Shown here: piece by piece, positions 33,738 to 46,030 of the stretch
Layout of the letters: each line of letters opens with the position of its first letter
How positions within the stretch are numbered: position 1 is the stretch's first letter
Assembly: GCA_030522415.1 (NCBI GenBank)
Contig: CM060109.1
Location: 2,781,641 to 2,845,640 of the forward strand
Length of the DNA stretch: 64,000 nt
Direction of reading: 5' to 3'
From: Channallabes apus
Taxonomy: Eukaryota; Chordata; Actinopteri; Siluriformes; Clariidae
Notes under the pieces: generated by a model
What the model saw: only the letters and a program-made list of their open reading frames with translations
Database searches by the model: none
Told to the model about the DNA's origin: nothing
Translations under genes and position numbers: made by a program

Positions 33738-34156
33738 GGGGAATACAGACATGACAGGTGGGGCGCAATGAACTGGAGGAAATTAGTAGAAAATAATAGG
33801 AAAGTACCTATTCTAATTCATGATTTTCTTTATTGATAACGAAGAGCGTACGCTCAAAATTAAACAATCACACACAAATAAATGGATCATTAATACAAGA
33901 AATTTAATTGAATCCTGCGCGACTCTGACAGAAATAGACCGCGCCGACCATCAAAGTACATTTTACCCCGCTGGGAAGTGCATGTAATATTAAACTCCTG
34001 ACATCCTGACATTTAAAAAAATTGTTTTTAAATAAAACACAGTGGGTTGCGCAGGTTTGTGATTCAAGCGGCGCTGCGCGATCTACCGGGCTGCGCAAAT
34101 AAACCAGATCAACTCTGTAGCTGCGCTGTATTTGCGCAGATATTTGGTTCAATCAG

Positions 34157-34611
34157 GTGCCACGGTTTCGTCCCACTTTTGATGTGTTTGGCTTCACATA
34201 CACTTCGACAATGGAAGAAGATGGTGCAGCAGCAGTGAGTTTGCTTACATGTGACAAAACCAACAACGAGGAGATTGTAAAGAAAAAAGCTGCCTCGTCT
34301 GTGGTGTGGAATTGGTTTGGGTATAAGAAAAGTGATACGAATGAGACGAACGTGATTTGTAAGGTACGCAAGTGCACTGTTTTAACAAGTGGTGGAAACA
34401 GGTCAAACCTTTTCTATCATCTGAAATACAAGCATCCAAACGAATATGGTCAAAGTAAAAAAAATGCGGCAAACCTCAGCAATTCACACTTTAAATGAAA
34501 TCACATTATGTAAAACAGTTTCTTTGAGTTAAAATTTTTATTTATGCATTTTCAGATAGAAATTGTTATATATATCGTTATCGAGGTAGAAGGTTATATT
34601 GCCCACCCCTA
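34157..34611 (+). pseudogene. hAT-Ac transposase N-terminal fragment (BED finger) plus 3' terminus
   Basis: 34157-34498 encodes 113 residues with an acidic start, then a BED-type zinc finger typical of ZBED/hAT-Ac transposases. It shows VVWNWFGY, VICKVRKCTVLTSGG (the second Cys of the usual CxxC is displaced) and NLFYHLKYKHP with the His pair. The catalytic domain is absent. The stretch to 34611, ending TTGCCCACCCCTAA, is the right terminus of an hAT-Ac-type element. A left terminus was not located. Confidence 0.65.
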
Positions 34612-35123
34612 ATGAAGCCTATCTTGAGCTTGGATTCATGTTTTGTGTCTTAAACCGCTGGCAGCAGACCACATGAGACCCAACAAATTAGGAAGACACT
34701 TAGAGACAACACACTCCAGTCACGTTAATAAGCCACTCGACTTCTTTCAAAGAAAGCTGGCAGAATACAGACAGCAGGAGAATCACATGGTAACATCTGA
34801 ATCAGTGGACAGCAAAGCACAAATGGCTTCATTCAAAGTTGCATACAGAATTGGCCAAAAAACTACAAACGATTGCTGAGCAGCTAATAAACATGGGGTC
34901 AATTATGCAAAGATAAGTGACAACGTAAGCCTTTTATAACAATTGCACGTGTATTTTATCTGTTTTGAACTTGGTGTTGTTTGATCTTATTGGTTTAGAA
35001 ATTGATATTTCAATAAACAGTAAACATGGCCGATTTCGTTATTATTTTGTTGACAAGTGGGGCTTGAAAATTCGCTCACCCCCTTAAGTGGGGAATGACA
35101 GAAAATGTTTGAGAACCACTGGC
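34612..35123 (+). pseudogene. hAT-Charlie transposase fragment and terminus
   Basis: 34612-34880 reads like the zinc-finger and linker region of Charlie/ZBED5-like transposases: MRPNKLGRHLETTH, KPLDFFQRKL, MASFKVAYRI. It then stops at TGA. The segment ends at 35123 with TTTGAGAACCACTG, a Charlie-type terminus. The left end is missing; it begins exactly where the hAT-Ac terminus ends, suggesting that the Ac element inserted into it. Confidence 0.65.
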
Positions 35124-35510
35124 TTAAACTGTGATCTTTTTTTCTGCTCCAAAACACAACTTGAGTGAGAAAAGCTCTTGACTAAATAATCACATGATGA
35201 CAGAGGAGGAAGGAGTGTGATTATTTCAATACACTGCACACACACACACACACACCATTTAATGTCTTAATGAGTATACTGTAAAACATAAACATCTTTA
35301 TATGACTGCAAATATCATATAACGATAATCCTTAAACAGCACAGAAAGTTGATCTGAAAAACATTGTAGTGGGTGTGGCCTAATATTATAATGAATATTA
35401 TTGATTGACAGCCTCCTATCTGAGACATAGCATAAGACTTACTAAACAAGGATCCATGTAGCACCCACAAAGTTACACGATAGCTACAGCATGACTAGGC
35501 TAGTTCTCAC
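35124..35510. other. Intergenic, nothing recognised
   Basis: Short CA run at 35238-35255 only. Confidence 0.4.
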
Positions 35511-35870
35511 ATGCTAGGCTAGCTTTAACTGATTACACTGGCTTTTACTTATTTAGCTTTCACTCACTTAGCTTTTACCATGACCATGCTATATTGACCA
35601 TGTAGCAACCACTCATTAACATACATGCTATGTATGCTAGCATAGTTTTTGACTAGCCTAGTTCTCTCTTGCTAGCCTAGCTTTCACTGATTAAATAAGA
35701 AAGCTTTCTCTCAGGTAAGCTTTCACTGATTAAGATAGTTTCCCCTCAGTTAGCTTTGACCAATTAAACAAGCTTCCGTTCAGTTAGCTTCTACTGTTTT
35801 GAATATAGCTTTCACTCAGTTATCTTTCACTGATTAGCTTGCTTTCATTCAGTTTCTCATTTTTTTCTGA
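35511..35870. repeat. Degenerate TAGCTTTCACTGATTA tandem array
   Basis: The words TAGCTTTCACT, TTAGCTTTTACC, AGCTTTCACTGATTA and CAGTTAGCTT recur about fifteen times with uneven spacing. Confidence 0.65.
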
Positions 35871-36630
35871 TTTCAACTTATGTGAGCTTACATTTGCTAC
35901 TGTAGCTTAGTGTTCGTTTACACAAATACTGTTATGGATTCTCCACATAAACGTATGTAAAAATGGTTGAAGTGAAGTTTCCTATAAGGTGATGTTCATG
36001 TAAGGAGACTCCAGTGTCAGCACTTTGTATCAGTCAGGTGTAAAGCTTTAAATTCTTCACAGCCTTTCAGTAACATGACAAGCTGTGGAGTTTTACCTTT
36101 AGGAAAATATGAACAGTAGTAACAGTACAGTAATTCTGCTTCTTCACACCTCCACCTCACTAAGTATTTTACTGTGTCTTGGAGCTATTTACCTGTCAGC
36201 TGTCAACTTCGCATCACTTCCACCTGTTTACAATCACTTCCTGATTGATTTAGGAGTCCTGCAGTTTTATGAGGATCTTGTGTTCTGCAGAAACAGGTAA
36301 GTGAGGAGAGTCCAGATTTTCTTGGTACATCTCTTCTCATTACTTGCTGAGTTTCTGAGTGCCTGTGAGCTCCCTCCAAGTCTCACGTATGCTAAAAGCG
36401 TCCACCACCAGCTGGACACGTCCATCATAAATTATACATGAGTTCAGTCACTCTGCGTACTTCCCCTGATTACCTAAGCTCATTTTTATGCTCTGTCCAT
36501 CAACACTGAACCAGTTACTGCACACATGGAGAGAGAAACTACTTATATGAGGACTAATGTTATCATCTGTCACGAGAATGCATACTATATGGAGAGATAG
36601 AGGGTGTATCCACATAGCTGGACCCACTCT
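35871..36630. other. Intergenic, nothing recognised
   Basis: No exon, terminal repeat or tandem array seen. Confidence 0.45.
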
Positions 36631-36634
36631 CACT

Positions 36635-36795
36635 CATTCTCTATAGCCCTTATCCTGTACAGCATCTCCAGAGGGCTGGAACCTATCCCAGGGAGCTCAG
36701 GGCACTACATGGTGTACTGTACACCCTGGACATCGCAAGGCACAAAATCACAGACTCTACACTATGTGGAATTTGGAATTGCCAGCTTGGACAAT
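36635..36795 (-). mobile_element. V-SINE 3' relic
   Basis: Degenerate 3' domain on the minus strand (CAGGGTGTACAGTACACC, CTGGGATAGGTTCCAGCC, TACAGGATAAGGGCTATAG). Confidence 0.6.
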
Positions 36796-36799
36796 CGGG

Positions 36800-37675
36800 T
36801 GTCCAAGATAGCATGCAGCGGCCGCTCCGAAGCCAAAATGGTGCTATGTTGTTTTACGTTTTGTTTGTAGCACGTTTATTTTACCCTGTGGATATCGTCG
36901 CAACTGGTGTCCGTACATACAACAGCCAGACACTTTTCAACCTAAATAAGCCGGTTAACGACATCCAAGATGAGCTGCGAGAAAAGCTACGTGACCTCGG
37001 CTTGCTCCGCGAACCAGGCCTCGAAGCCTCGGCGTTGCCTGATGCCGGCGACCGGAGGAGGGGACATCGGAAGCACGGCAAGCGGGCGGGAGTCTGTGCT
37101 AGGCTAAAAACGAACCCTTGCCGGGCCTGCTCTCCCGTCCATCATCATATCAAACGTCTGTTCCCTGGATAATAAACTGGATTACATCCGACTCCAGCAG
37201 GCTACACAGCGTGAGGTTAGAGACTGCTGTGTCTTTGTTTTCACGGAGACATAGCTCAGCGACAGAGTACCAGACGCCGCTATTCAGCTAGACGGGCTAG
37301 CCTCGTTTCGCGCCGACAGAAATGCAGCTCTGTGTGGTAGGACTCGCGGTGGCGGCTTGTGTGTTTACATCAACGCAAAATGGTGCAAAAACTCTGTGCT
37401 AGTTTCTAGTTGCTCATCGCTGGTGGAGTTTGTGACTGTTAGATGCAGACCATTTTATTTACCACGGGAATTCACCACTGTTTTCATTATCGGAGTGTAC
37501 ATTCCACCTAGCGCTACTGCTAAGGAAGCGCTATGGGAACTGTATACAAAGATCAGTGAACTGCAAAATACACACCCGGATGGACTGTTTATTGTTGCTG
37601 GAGATTTCAACCATGCAAATCTCAAGTCAGTGCTTCCTAGATTCCATCAGTATGTGGACTTTTCTCAGTAGAGGT
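36800..37675 (+). pseudogene. Rex1/CR1-type LINE 5' fragment: endonuclease
   Basis: Broken frames cover the N-terminal leader (RRGHRKHGKRAG) and the first two-thirds of the apurinic-type endonuclease: [18 protein letters not shown], an ETWLSD-like segment disrupted by a TAG, GGGLCVYIN, RPFYLPREF, GVYIPPSA and IVAGDFNHANL. It stops after the GDFN motif. RT is absent, so it is a truncated dead copy, distinct from the minus-strand copy next to it. Confidence 0.8.
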
Positions 37676-37857
37676 CTAGTTAATCGGTGACAATCCAGAG
37701 CCCAGGCCAGGGAGCAGACAGACAGACCGTCTGCTAGCTGCATAGAGTCGTCACTCAGGGTTCACCATATTGAGACTGTGTCTGTTCCCCGTTCTAAGCA
37801 AAAATGTAGAAAGACTCAAAGTCTGTTTTAATAATTTAATTAGCATAAAGACCACAA
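37676..37857 (+). pseudogene. L2-type LINE 5' ORF fragment
   Basis: Reads HHIETVSVPRSKQKCRKTQS and, after a one-base shift, FNNLISIKTTNSN, the leader region seen in fish L2 elements. It is cut on the right by the 3' end of the minus-strand LINE. Confidence 0.45.
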
Positions 37858-38239
37858 ATTCAAATTCAAATTTTATTAGTCACATACACAGTCATACACA
37901 GTATAATATGCAGTGAAATGCTTATACGACCGCCAGTGACCTTAAAAAAAGAAAATAAAAGCTTGTACGTAAAATAAATAATCAATAAAAAGGAAATACT
38001 AAAGAAATAATTTTAACTACTAAAATTAACTGTACAATAAGGGCATATAAAATATTGCAAAAATATAGAAATATAGGGTAGATAGAGTATATATGTATAT
38101 AGAGTTAAAGTGTCAGTGGTTGTGCAAATATGCATGAAAGGTGACATGTGCAATTGTCCAGATGTATGAGTATTTAGTGCAAGTGTGTATGAATGTGTCC
38201 ATGATTGTCCAGTCAGTGTTGTGAGCTTAAAAGATGTTA

Positions 38240-40918
38240 TTAGCCCTGTGTGGAGGTGTGATTGAGAGACCTTATCGCCTGCGGGAAGAAGCTCCTCCTC
38301 AGCCTCTCTGTGTTGGCCTTTAGGGAGCGGAATCTCTTCCCAGACCGCAACAAAGAGAACAGTCCATTACTGGGATGACTGAGGTCCTTCATGATCTTCC
38401 TGGCCTTAGTCCAGCACCGCTTGCTGTAGATGGAGTGCAGGTCAGGGAGCTCAGTGCGGATGATGCGCTCGGCTGATCGCACCACCCACTGTAGAGCTCG
38501 TCTGTCCTGCATGGTGCTGTTCCCGAACCAGGTCGTGATGTTTCCCGTCAGGATGCTCTCTATGGTGCAGGAGTAGAAGTTCCTGAGCACCTTGGAGGGC
38601 AGTCTAAAGTCTCTCAAGCGTCTGAGGTGGTAGAGACGCTGCCAGGCTTTTTTCACCACGGTGTTGATGTGACAGGACCATGACAGGTCCTGCGTGATGT
38701 GAACACCGAGGTATCTGAAGCTGTCCACTCTCTCCACTGGGCTCCTGTTGATGATGGGGGTCTGGTAGTTCCTCTCCTGCTTTGTACTAAAGTCCACTAT
38801 CAGCTCCTTTGTCTTACTGATGTTCAGGAGGAGATTGTTCCTCTGGCACCAGTTCTCCAGATTTCCAATCTCCTCTAGGTAGTCCGACTCATCATTGTTG
38901 GTGATCAGTCCGACCACGACGGTGTCGTCAGCAAACTTGATGATGGAGGTGGAGTTGGTAGTGGCCACGCAGTCGTGGGTGTACAAAGAGTACAGCAGGG
39001 GGCTCATAACACAACCCTGGGGGGCTCCAGTGCTGAGAGTGAGTGTGGCTGAGACATGTCCGCCCATCCTTACTGCCTGTGGTCTGCCAGTCAGAAAATT
39101 GGAGATCCACTGACATATAGATGAGCTCAGTCCCAGGTGCTCCAGCTTGGTGGTGAGTGTGGAGGGAATTATGGTGTTAAAAGCAGACCTGTAGTCGATG
39201 AAGAGCATTTTAACATAATTCCCTTTCCTAGTGTCCAGGTGAGTGAGTGATGTGTGGAGGAGATGAGAGATTGCATCGTCTGTGGAGCGGTTCTAACGGT
39301 ATGCAAACTGTAGTCGGTCCAGGTGTTCAAAGCACTTCATCACTACTGAGGTGAGGGCTACAGGGCGATAATCATTGAGAGAAGCAGGATGGGGTTTCTT
39401 TGGGACAGGAACAATGATGGACTCTTTGAAGCATGTGGGGATCACCGACTGAGATAAAGAGATGTTGAATATCTCAGTGAACACAGGTGCTAGCTGGTCT
39501 GCGCAGGCTCTGAGAATACGACCTGAGATGCCGTCTGGTCCTTCTGCTTTCCTGGTGTTCACTCTCTTGAAGGCTCTCCTCACGTCGTGCTCGGAGATGA
39601 TGAGCGCGTTCCCGGTGCTGGCTGTGTCTTCCTGTCTGCAGCCGTTAGCGCCGCTAGCATTAGCGCCGTTAGCGTTAGTGCCGTTAGCATTAGCATCGCT
39701 AGCGTCTTTAGCTGCAGCCTCGAAGCGAGCATAGAAGGTGTTGAGCTCGTCTGCCAGAGTCGCGTCCGCATTCGTCATACCGGATGTTGGTGCTTAGTCC
39801 CTGCCACAGGCTCCTAGAGTCACTCTGTTGAAGCTGTGACTCTAGTTTTCTCCCGTAGCGCTGCTTCGCCTCTTTCACTGCCTTCCGGACGTTATATGAC
39901 GCAGCCTTGTATGGTTCCATATCCCCCGACGCAAGTCCGGTGTTGTAGGCAGCTGTGCGAGATCTCAGAGCGTCGCGGATGGTTTTATCCACCCACGGCT
40001 TCTGGTTGGGAAACGTTATGATAGTCTTTTTCTCTACCGTATCGTCTTCCAGCTTCTCAATAAATCCCACAACCGCTTCCGTAAACACGCTGACGTCATC
40101 ATCGGAGCTGTTTCTGAACATGTCCCAGTCTGCGTCATCGCGTGCGTCCTGTAACGCGGCCACCGATTGGTCCGTCCAGCGCGCGACCTCCCTCTGAACC
40201 GGAACTTCCTGTTTCAGCCTTTGTTTATATTTTGGCATGAGGAAGATGGCGGCGTGGTCGGATTTACCAAACGCTGGACGAGATTGTGCTTTGTAACCGT
40301 CTTTGACCGTGGTATAACAATGGTCCAGTGTCCTTTCGCCCCTGGTGGGGCAGGTGATGTGCTGATAAAAGTTCGGCGCTGCGCGTTTGAGGTTGGCACT
40401 ATTAAAATCCTGCTGTTTTTTAGGTTGGCACTATTAAAATGCTGTGTGAGCGCCTCATGCAGCTCGCATAAGGCAATGTCTGTGTCTGCTTGTGGAGGGA
40501 TGTAAACGGCACTGATTATGACCGATGTGAACTCCCGTGGAAGATAAAATGGACGACACATGATGGACAGTAGTTCCAGGTTTGGTGTGCAGGAGCGTGT
40601 AAGAGGAACAACGCTCGCGCTGTTGCACCAGCTGTTGTTCACCATTAAGCACACGCCGCCTCCCCTTGACTTCCCCGAGTCCCGCATCCTGTCCATGCGG
40701 TGAACCGAGAAGAACTCGGCTGGTTGTATGGCGTGGTCTGGCACCGCTGGGTTCAGCCATGTCTCGGTGAAGCAGAGGAGATTGCAGTCCCGAATGTCTC
40801 TCTGGAACTTTATCCTGGCCCTGAGGTCATCAAGTTTGTTCTCCAGTGACTGGACGTTGGCGAGCAGGATACTAGGCAGAGGTGTGCGGTGTGCACGGGC
40901 TCTGAGCCTGTTCCTCAC
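38240..40918 (-). pseudogene. LINE ORF2: endonuclease and reverse transcriptase
   Basis: In order: endonuclease (40918 down to about 40240: LLANVQSLENKLDDLR, CFTETWL, GGGVCLMVNNSWC, RPFYLPREF), with a frameshift and loss around the GDFN motif next to a 19-bp duplication; a linker (40238-39708, KPWVDKTIRDALRSRTAAY); a second frameshift; RT N-terminal part (39778-39293, DGISGRILRACADQLAP, NDYRPVALTSVVMKCFE). One in-frame TAG follows at 39294-39296, then the RT core (39208-38240: [31 protein letters not shown], active-site FADD, YLGVHI) and the C-terminal [20 protein letters not shown]. Two frameshifts and one nonsense codon disable a product that would be about 890 residues. Confidence 0.9.
40390..40440. 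repeat. 19-bp direct duplication inside LINE endonuclease
   Basis: AGGTTGGCACTATTAAAAT occurs at 40390-40408 and again at 40422-40440, 13 nt apart, at the place where the endonuclease frame breaks. Confidence 0.85.
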
Positions 40919-41020
40919 TCCAGCTCGTCTCCCTCGGGTCCGTCGCTTCGCGTCGCGTCCATTGTTCTCCCTCAGGATCTCACTCGGCCAGCTCGGATCC
41001 GGAGTTAAAAACGTCGAATT

Positions 41021-43091
41021 GTGAGTACATTGTATACCAATAGAAACAAGAGTGTCTCTATCATACCTAATGTACTCAATGGTGGTGATTTTGCCGATTT
41101 TAAAACACTGAAAACTAACTTAAAGAACAAAAACAAAGAAAAGGTGGTCGGAGCAGTCGTGACGGCAGCCAAACTCACCGGCGCCATCTTGGTAACTCCA
41201 ATCACACTGAATGCACAGCCGTCACAAGTGTGTCACAGTGATAATGTACGCACAGCACCGCGCTACCGTATTAAACGTACATTCACATCAACTACCACAC
41301 AGAGTTTTATCAGTAATCTCCCAGAGTTACCAACTTCGATTAGGTCACCGTCTGACCCCACAGAACTCGATCAGGCGACTGAATATTTAGAGTCGACATT
41401 TCGTTGTACCTTAGATAATGTAGCTCCAGCTAAAAGAAAAATTATTAGAGATAAGAAACTCGCTCCCTGGTATAACGATCACACGCGCACTTTAAAACAG
41501 ACCGCTTGGAAATTAGAGAGTAAATGGCGTCAAACTAAATTGTTAGTATTTCAAATAGCATGGAAAGAGAGCATCCTGAACTATAGGAAAACTCTTAGTG
41601 TAGCTAGATCAACGTATCTCTCCACTCTTATAGAAGAAAATAAAAATAATCCTAGATTTTTTTTTAATACCGTAGCCAAATTAACCAGAAATAAGACCAC
41701 TACAGAAATCTCCACAACAACATCATGCAATAGTGAGGACTTCATGAACTTTTTTAATAATAAAATTGTAAATATCAGGCATAAAATTGAGGCTTTGAAA
41801 CCGAACAATGTAACTGATGCAGATGTTAACCTAGCCATGTCAGATCGGAACCTAGAATACTTTACTCCCCTTGAAGAGAATGAACTAATTTCACTCATCT
41901 CTTCTGCAAATTCATCAACCTGTATATTAGATCCTATACCGACACATTTTCTCAAACAGATAGTACCAGTAATAACAGAACCGCTGTTGAGAATAATTAA
42001 TTCCTCACTCAGCATTGGTTATGTTCCAAAATCTTTTAAATTAGCAGTTATAAAACCTATAATTAAGAAACCTGACCTCGACCCCTGTCAGCTGTCCAAT
42101 TACAGGCCAATATCAAACCTCCCCTTTATCGCTAAGATTCTGGAAAAGATAGTAGCGGAGCAGCTATGCTCATATCTACATAGAAATGGCATACATGAAC
42201 TGTATCAGTCAGGATTTAGACCTCATCACAGCACAGAAACAGCACTCGTTAAAGTAGTAAATGACCTCCTATTGCCCTCTGATCAGGGTTGTGTAACTAT
42301 GCCTGTATTACTCGACCTCAGTGCGGCTTTTGACACCATTGATCATGCTATTCTTCTTCACAGATTAGAAAATGTAGTAGGAATTAAGGGTAAAGCCCTC
42401 TCCTGGCTCAGATCCTATTTGACCGATCGTTATCAGTATGTAGACTTAAATGGTGATTATTCTGCATGTTCTCTAGTGGAGTTTGGCGTTCCGCAGGGTT
42501 CAGTTTTAGGCCCACTGCTTTTTACATGCTTCCTCTGGGCAACATAATCCGTAAGCATGGTATTAGTTTTCATTGTTATGCTGACGACACACAGTTATAC
42601 ATCTCAACAAAACCTGATGAGAAAAACCATCTTACTAAAGTTGAGCAATGTGTGCAAGACATAAGAAATTGGATGCTAATTAACTTCCTTCTGCTTAATA
42701 CAGCTAGGAGTAAAATCTTAGATCACACCGTAACTTTAGATGGCCTTTCTGTTCCATCAAGTGCAACAATGAAAGACCTCGGCGTGATTATAGATTCCAG
42801 CCTTTCATTTGAAGCTCATGTAGATAATATCACCAGGATAGCAAATATTGCCAAGATAAGAAATATATTGTCGCTAAACGATGCAGAAAAACTAGTTCAT
42901 GCTTTTATCACTTCTAGGTTGGACTATTGTAATGCCTTACTGTCTGGTTGTTCAGTTAGGTGCATAAACAAGCTTCAGCTAGTCCAGAATGCAGCAGCGA
43001 GAGTCCTCACTAGAACCAGAAGATATGAGCACATCACCCCTATCCTATCTTCACTACATTGGCTCCCCGTGAAATTTCGCATTGATTTTAA
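41021..43091 (+). pseudogene. L2 LINE reverse transcriptase, part 1
   Basis: Linker with [19 protein letters not shown], then [81 protein letters not shown] frameshift at about 42525 moves the active-site block ([10 protein letters not shown]) into another frame. It continues through [27 protein letters not shown] and WLPVKFRID, where the piggyBac element starts at a TTAA. L2 LINEs copy by target-primed reverse transcription; this copy is dead (no endonuclease, frameshift, insertion). Confidence 0.9.
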
Positions 43092-43658
43092 CCCTCTGAG
43101 GTCCGCGAACGCATATATGCGTTTTGAGGTGTTTTCCCCTGATGACGCCAATAAGAACTTAAATTACACTTTCAGTTTTGATCGTACAGACAAGATCTAT
43201 ATATTAATCGAATCTGTAAAGTGTCTACTTTTTTTTGTATGCACACATGTTAAAAAGAAAACTTTGTGCATTAATAAAATAAATAAAATAAACCGGGTGC
43301 GCTTTCAGCCGTCTCAGTCTCCGCCAAAATCTTTTTGAAACACGTCACTAAAATGAACTAAAACTCCGCGAATACTGCACACACAGACATGAGAAATATA
43401 TCTATAGAAAGCTTAAAGGGTCTACTTTTAAATGATGCAGGTCACCGTGAAAACAAATAATCTGCTTTTATGTAATCCGTATGAAAGTAAGGAGTGGTAC
43501 AGATTCTCCTGTATCGGCTCATTACAGCTAATGTGCTCCCGCCTCCCTGCGCGCGCGCTGTTCATATGGAAATGACCTGAGGTGAGGCAGGTAATCACGT
43601 GCACACCCCCAGGGCATAAAACAACAAGCTGCATCTTACTTACTGTTTCTGCCTTTGA

Positions 43659-43811
43659 ATGATGTCACGCTACACGGGTGAAGAAGCGCTTCAGATGGAC
43701 AGCGATGAAGAATTTACTTTCTCATCAGAGGAAGAGCAAGACTCAGACGAGGAACGGCTTTATTTAGAACAACGTCTGGACTCCACGGAGGATGTAATTC
43801 CTGACCAGTAA
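43659..43811 (+). CDS. piggyBac transposase-like N-terminal exon (partial)
   Basis: A 50-residue open frame inside the piggyBac unit. It is strongly acidic in the middle (DSDEEFTFSSEEEQDSDEE), which is the usual style of PGBD-type N-termini. The sequence CCAGTAAGTC at its end fits a 5' splice site at 43808, and an acceptor-like TTTGTGTTTAG precedes GACTGTGGCTGC near 45720. If spliced, the intron would contain the whole Tc1 element. The catalytic domain is not found downstream. This could be a remnant only; expression is unproven. Confidence 0.4.
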   Translation: MMSRYTGEEALQMDSDEEFTFSSEEEQDSDEERLYLEQRLDSTEDVIPDQ

Positions 43812-43980
43812 GTCTTTTATTCTCACCATCACTGCTCTATATTTTATATGTACATTTGGAAAATACTAAATGCCAGCAAGAGTAAAATTGGTTAAAATAT
43901 TAAATATGCACGCTACTTACAAGCCCGCAATAAAATCTGATTACGATCTGTCTAAAGTTTTATTATTTTATATATATATA

Positions 43981-45599
43981 CAGTGGTGTGAAAAACTATT
44001 TGCCCCCTTCCTGATTTCTTATTCTTTTGCATGTTTGTCACACTTAAATATTTCTGCTCATCAAAAACCGTTAACTATTAGTCAAAGATAACATAATTGA
44101 ACACAAAATGCAGTTTTTAAATGAAGGTTTACGTTATTAAGGGAGAAAAAAAAACTCCAAATCTACATGGCCCTGTGTGAAAAAGTGATTGCCCCCCTTG
44201 TTAAAAAATAACTTAACTGTGGTTTATCACACCCGAGTTCAATTTCTGTAGTCACCCCCAGGCCTGATTACTGCCACACCTGTTTCAATCAAGATATCAC
44301 TTAAATAGGAGCTACCTGACACAGAGAAGTAGACCAAAAGCACCTCAAAAGCTAGACATCATGCCAAGATCCAAAAAAATTCAGGAACAAATGAGAACAA
44401 AAGTAATTGAGATCTATCAGTCTGGTAAAGGTTATAAAGCCATTTCTAAAGCTTTGGGACTCCAGCGAACCACAGTGAGAGCCATTATTTACAAATGGCA
44501 AAAACATGGAACAGTGGTGAACCTTCCCAGGAGTGGCCGGCCGACCAAAATTACCCCAAGAGCGCAGAGACAACTCATCCGAGAGGCCACAAAAGACCCC
44601 AGGACAACATCTAAAGAACTGCAGGCCTCACTTGCCTCAATTAAGGTCAGTGTTCACGACTCCACCATAAGAAAGAGACTGGGCAAAAACGGCCTGCATG
44701 GCAGATTTCCAAGGCGCAAACGACTTAAGCAAAAGGAACATTAAGGATCGTCCCAATTTTGCTAAAAAACATCTCAAAGATTGCCAAGACTTTTGGGAAA
44801 ATACCTTGTGGACCGACGAGACAAAAGTTGAACTTTTTGGAAGGTGCGTGTCCCGTTACATCTGGCGTAAAAGTAACACAGCATTTCAGAAAAAGAACAT
44901 CATACCAACAGTAAAATATGGTGGTGGTAGTGTGATGGTCTGGGGTTGTTTTGCTGCTTCAGGACCTGGAAGGCTTGCTGTGATAGATGGAACCATGAAT
45001 TCTACTGTCTACCAAAAAATCCTGAAGGAGAATGTCCGGCCATCTGTTCATCAACTCAAGCTGAAGCGATCTTGGGTGCTGCAGCAGGACAATGACCCAA
45101 AACACACCAGCAAATCCACCTCTGAATGGCTGAAGAAAAACAAAATGAAGACTTTGGAGTGGCCTAGTCAAAGTCCTGACCTGAATCCTATTGAGATGTT
45201 GTGGCATGACCTTAAAAACGCGGTTCATGCTAGAAAACCCTCAAATAAAGCTGAATTACAACAATTCTGCAAAGATGAGTGGGCCAAAATTCCTCCAGAG
45301 CGCTGTAAAAGACTCGTTGCAAGTTATCGCAAACACTTGATTGCAGTTATTGCTGCTAAGGGTGGCCCAACCAGTTATTAGGTTCAGGGGGCAATTACTT
45401 TTTCACACAGGGCCATGTAGGTTTGGATTTTTTTTCTCCCTAAATAATAAAACCCCTCATTTAAAAACTGCATTTTGTGTTTACTTGTGTTATCTTTGAC
45501 TAATAGTTAAATGTGTTTGATGATCAGAAACATTTTGTGTGACAAACATGCAAAAGAATAAGAAATCAGGAGGGGGGCAAATAGTTTTTCACACCACTG
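43981..45599 (+). mobile_element. Tc1-like transposon nested in piggyBac
   Basis: 1619 bp flanked by TA (43979-43980 and 45600-45601), with long inverted terminal repeats starting CAGTGGTGTGAAAAACTA. They are nearly identical over the first ~60 nt and recognisable over about 150-200 nt. It encodes one transposase with a single frame break. Confidence 0.95.
44361..45381 (+). pseudogene. Tc1 transposase, one frameshift
   Basis: A cut-and-paste DDE transposase. The first part (44361-44744) contains the paired helix-turn-helix region (YKAISKALGLQRTTVRAII, the linker GRPTKI, then the second HTH). A shift near 44730 moves reading by one frame to the catalytic part, which runs to the stop at 45381 with NFAKKHLKDCQDFWE, D in WTDETK (44815), the GGGSVMVWGCFA glycine-rich box, D in QQDNDPKHT (45088) and E in NPIEML (45193), a correct DD34E spacing. 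It ends AAKGGPTSY. Length is about 340 residues as in the family. Only this one break was seen, so it is a young copy. Confidence 0.93.
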
Positions 45600-45993
45600 T
45601 ATACGTGTTTTGTATTGTTTTGACCGTGTTTCAGATGGTCAAATTGTTCACCATCTGTTGTTTGTGAATGATTGTATGCGCGTCCATTCTTCAAGTTTCA
45701 ATTTTGGTTTGTGTTTAGGACTGTGGCTGCATCACCGGCGCGTGCACAAGAAAGTCACGTGAGTGTCGTTCAGTTTCGAGTTCACTGGAGAACCACGAGT
45801 AAGTGCACATTCAGTATATCCTAGATGTTAGTTAAATATAACTATATTATATAAATATATAATACAATATATTCATCATAGTCAACTGTAGTGTATTGTA
45901 GAAAAAATGTAGTACAGTGTTGGTAGTCATTTGTTCTGGTAATTACAAAGAGCTGTTGTTGTTTTCTATATTATAATATACAGTATATAGGCC

Positions 45994-46030
<37 letters not shown>

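Larger units (their letters stand above)
37858..41000 (-). mobile_element. Rex1/CR1-type LINE, near full length
   Basis: Minus-strand LINE with its 5' end near 41000 and its 3' end at about 37858. The 3' untranslated region ends in GTGTATGTGACTAATAAAAT and an AATTTG repeat, the usual 3' end in this group. The coding part is described separately. No target duplication was identified. Confidence 0.85.
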
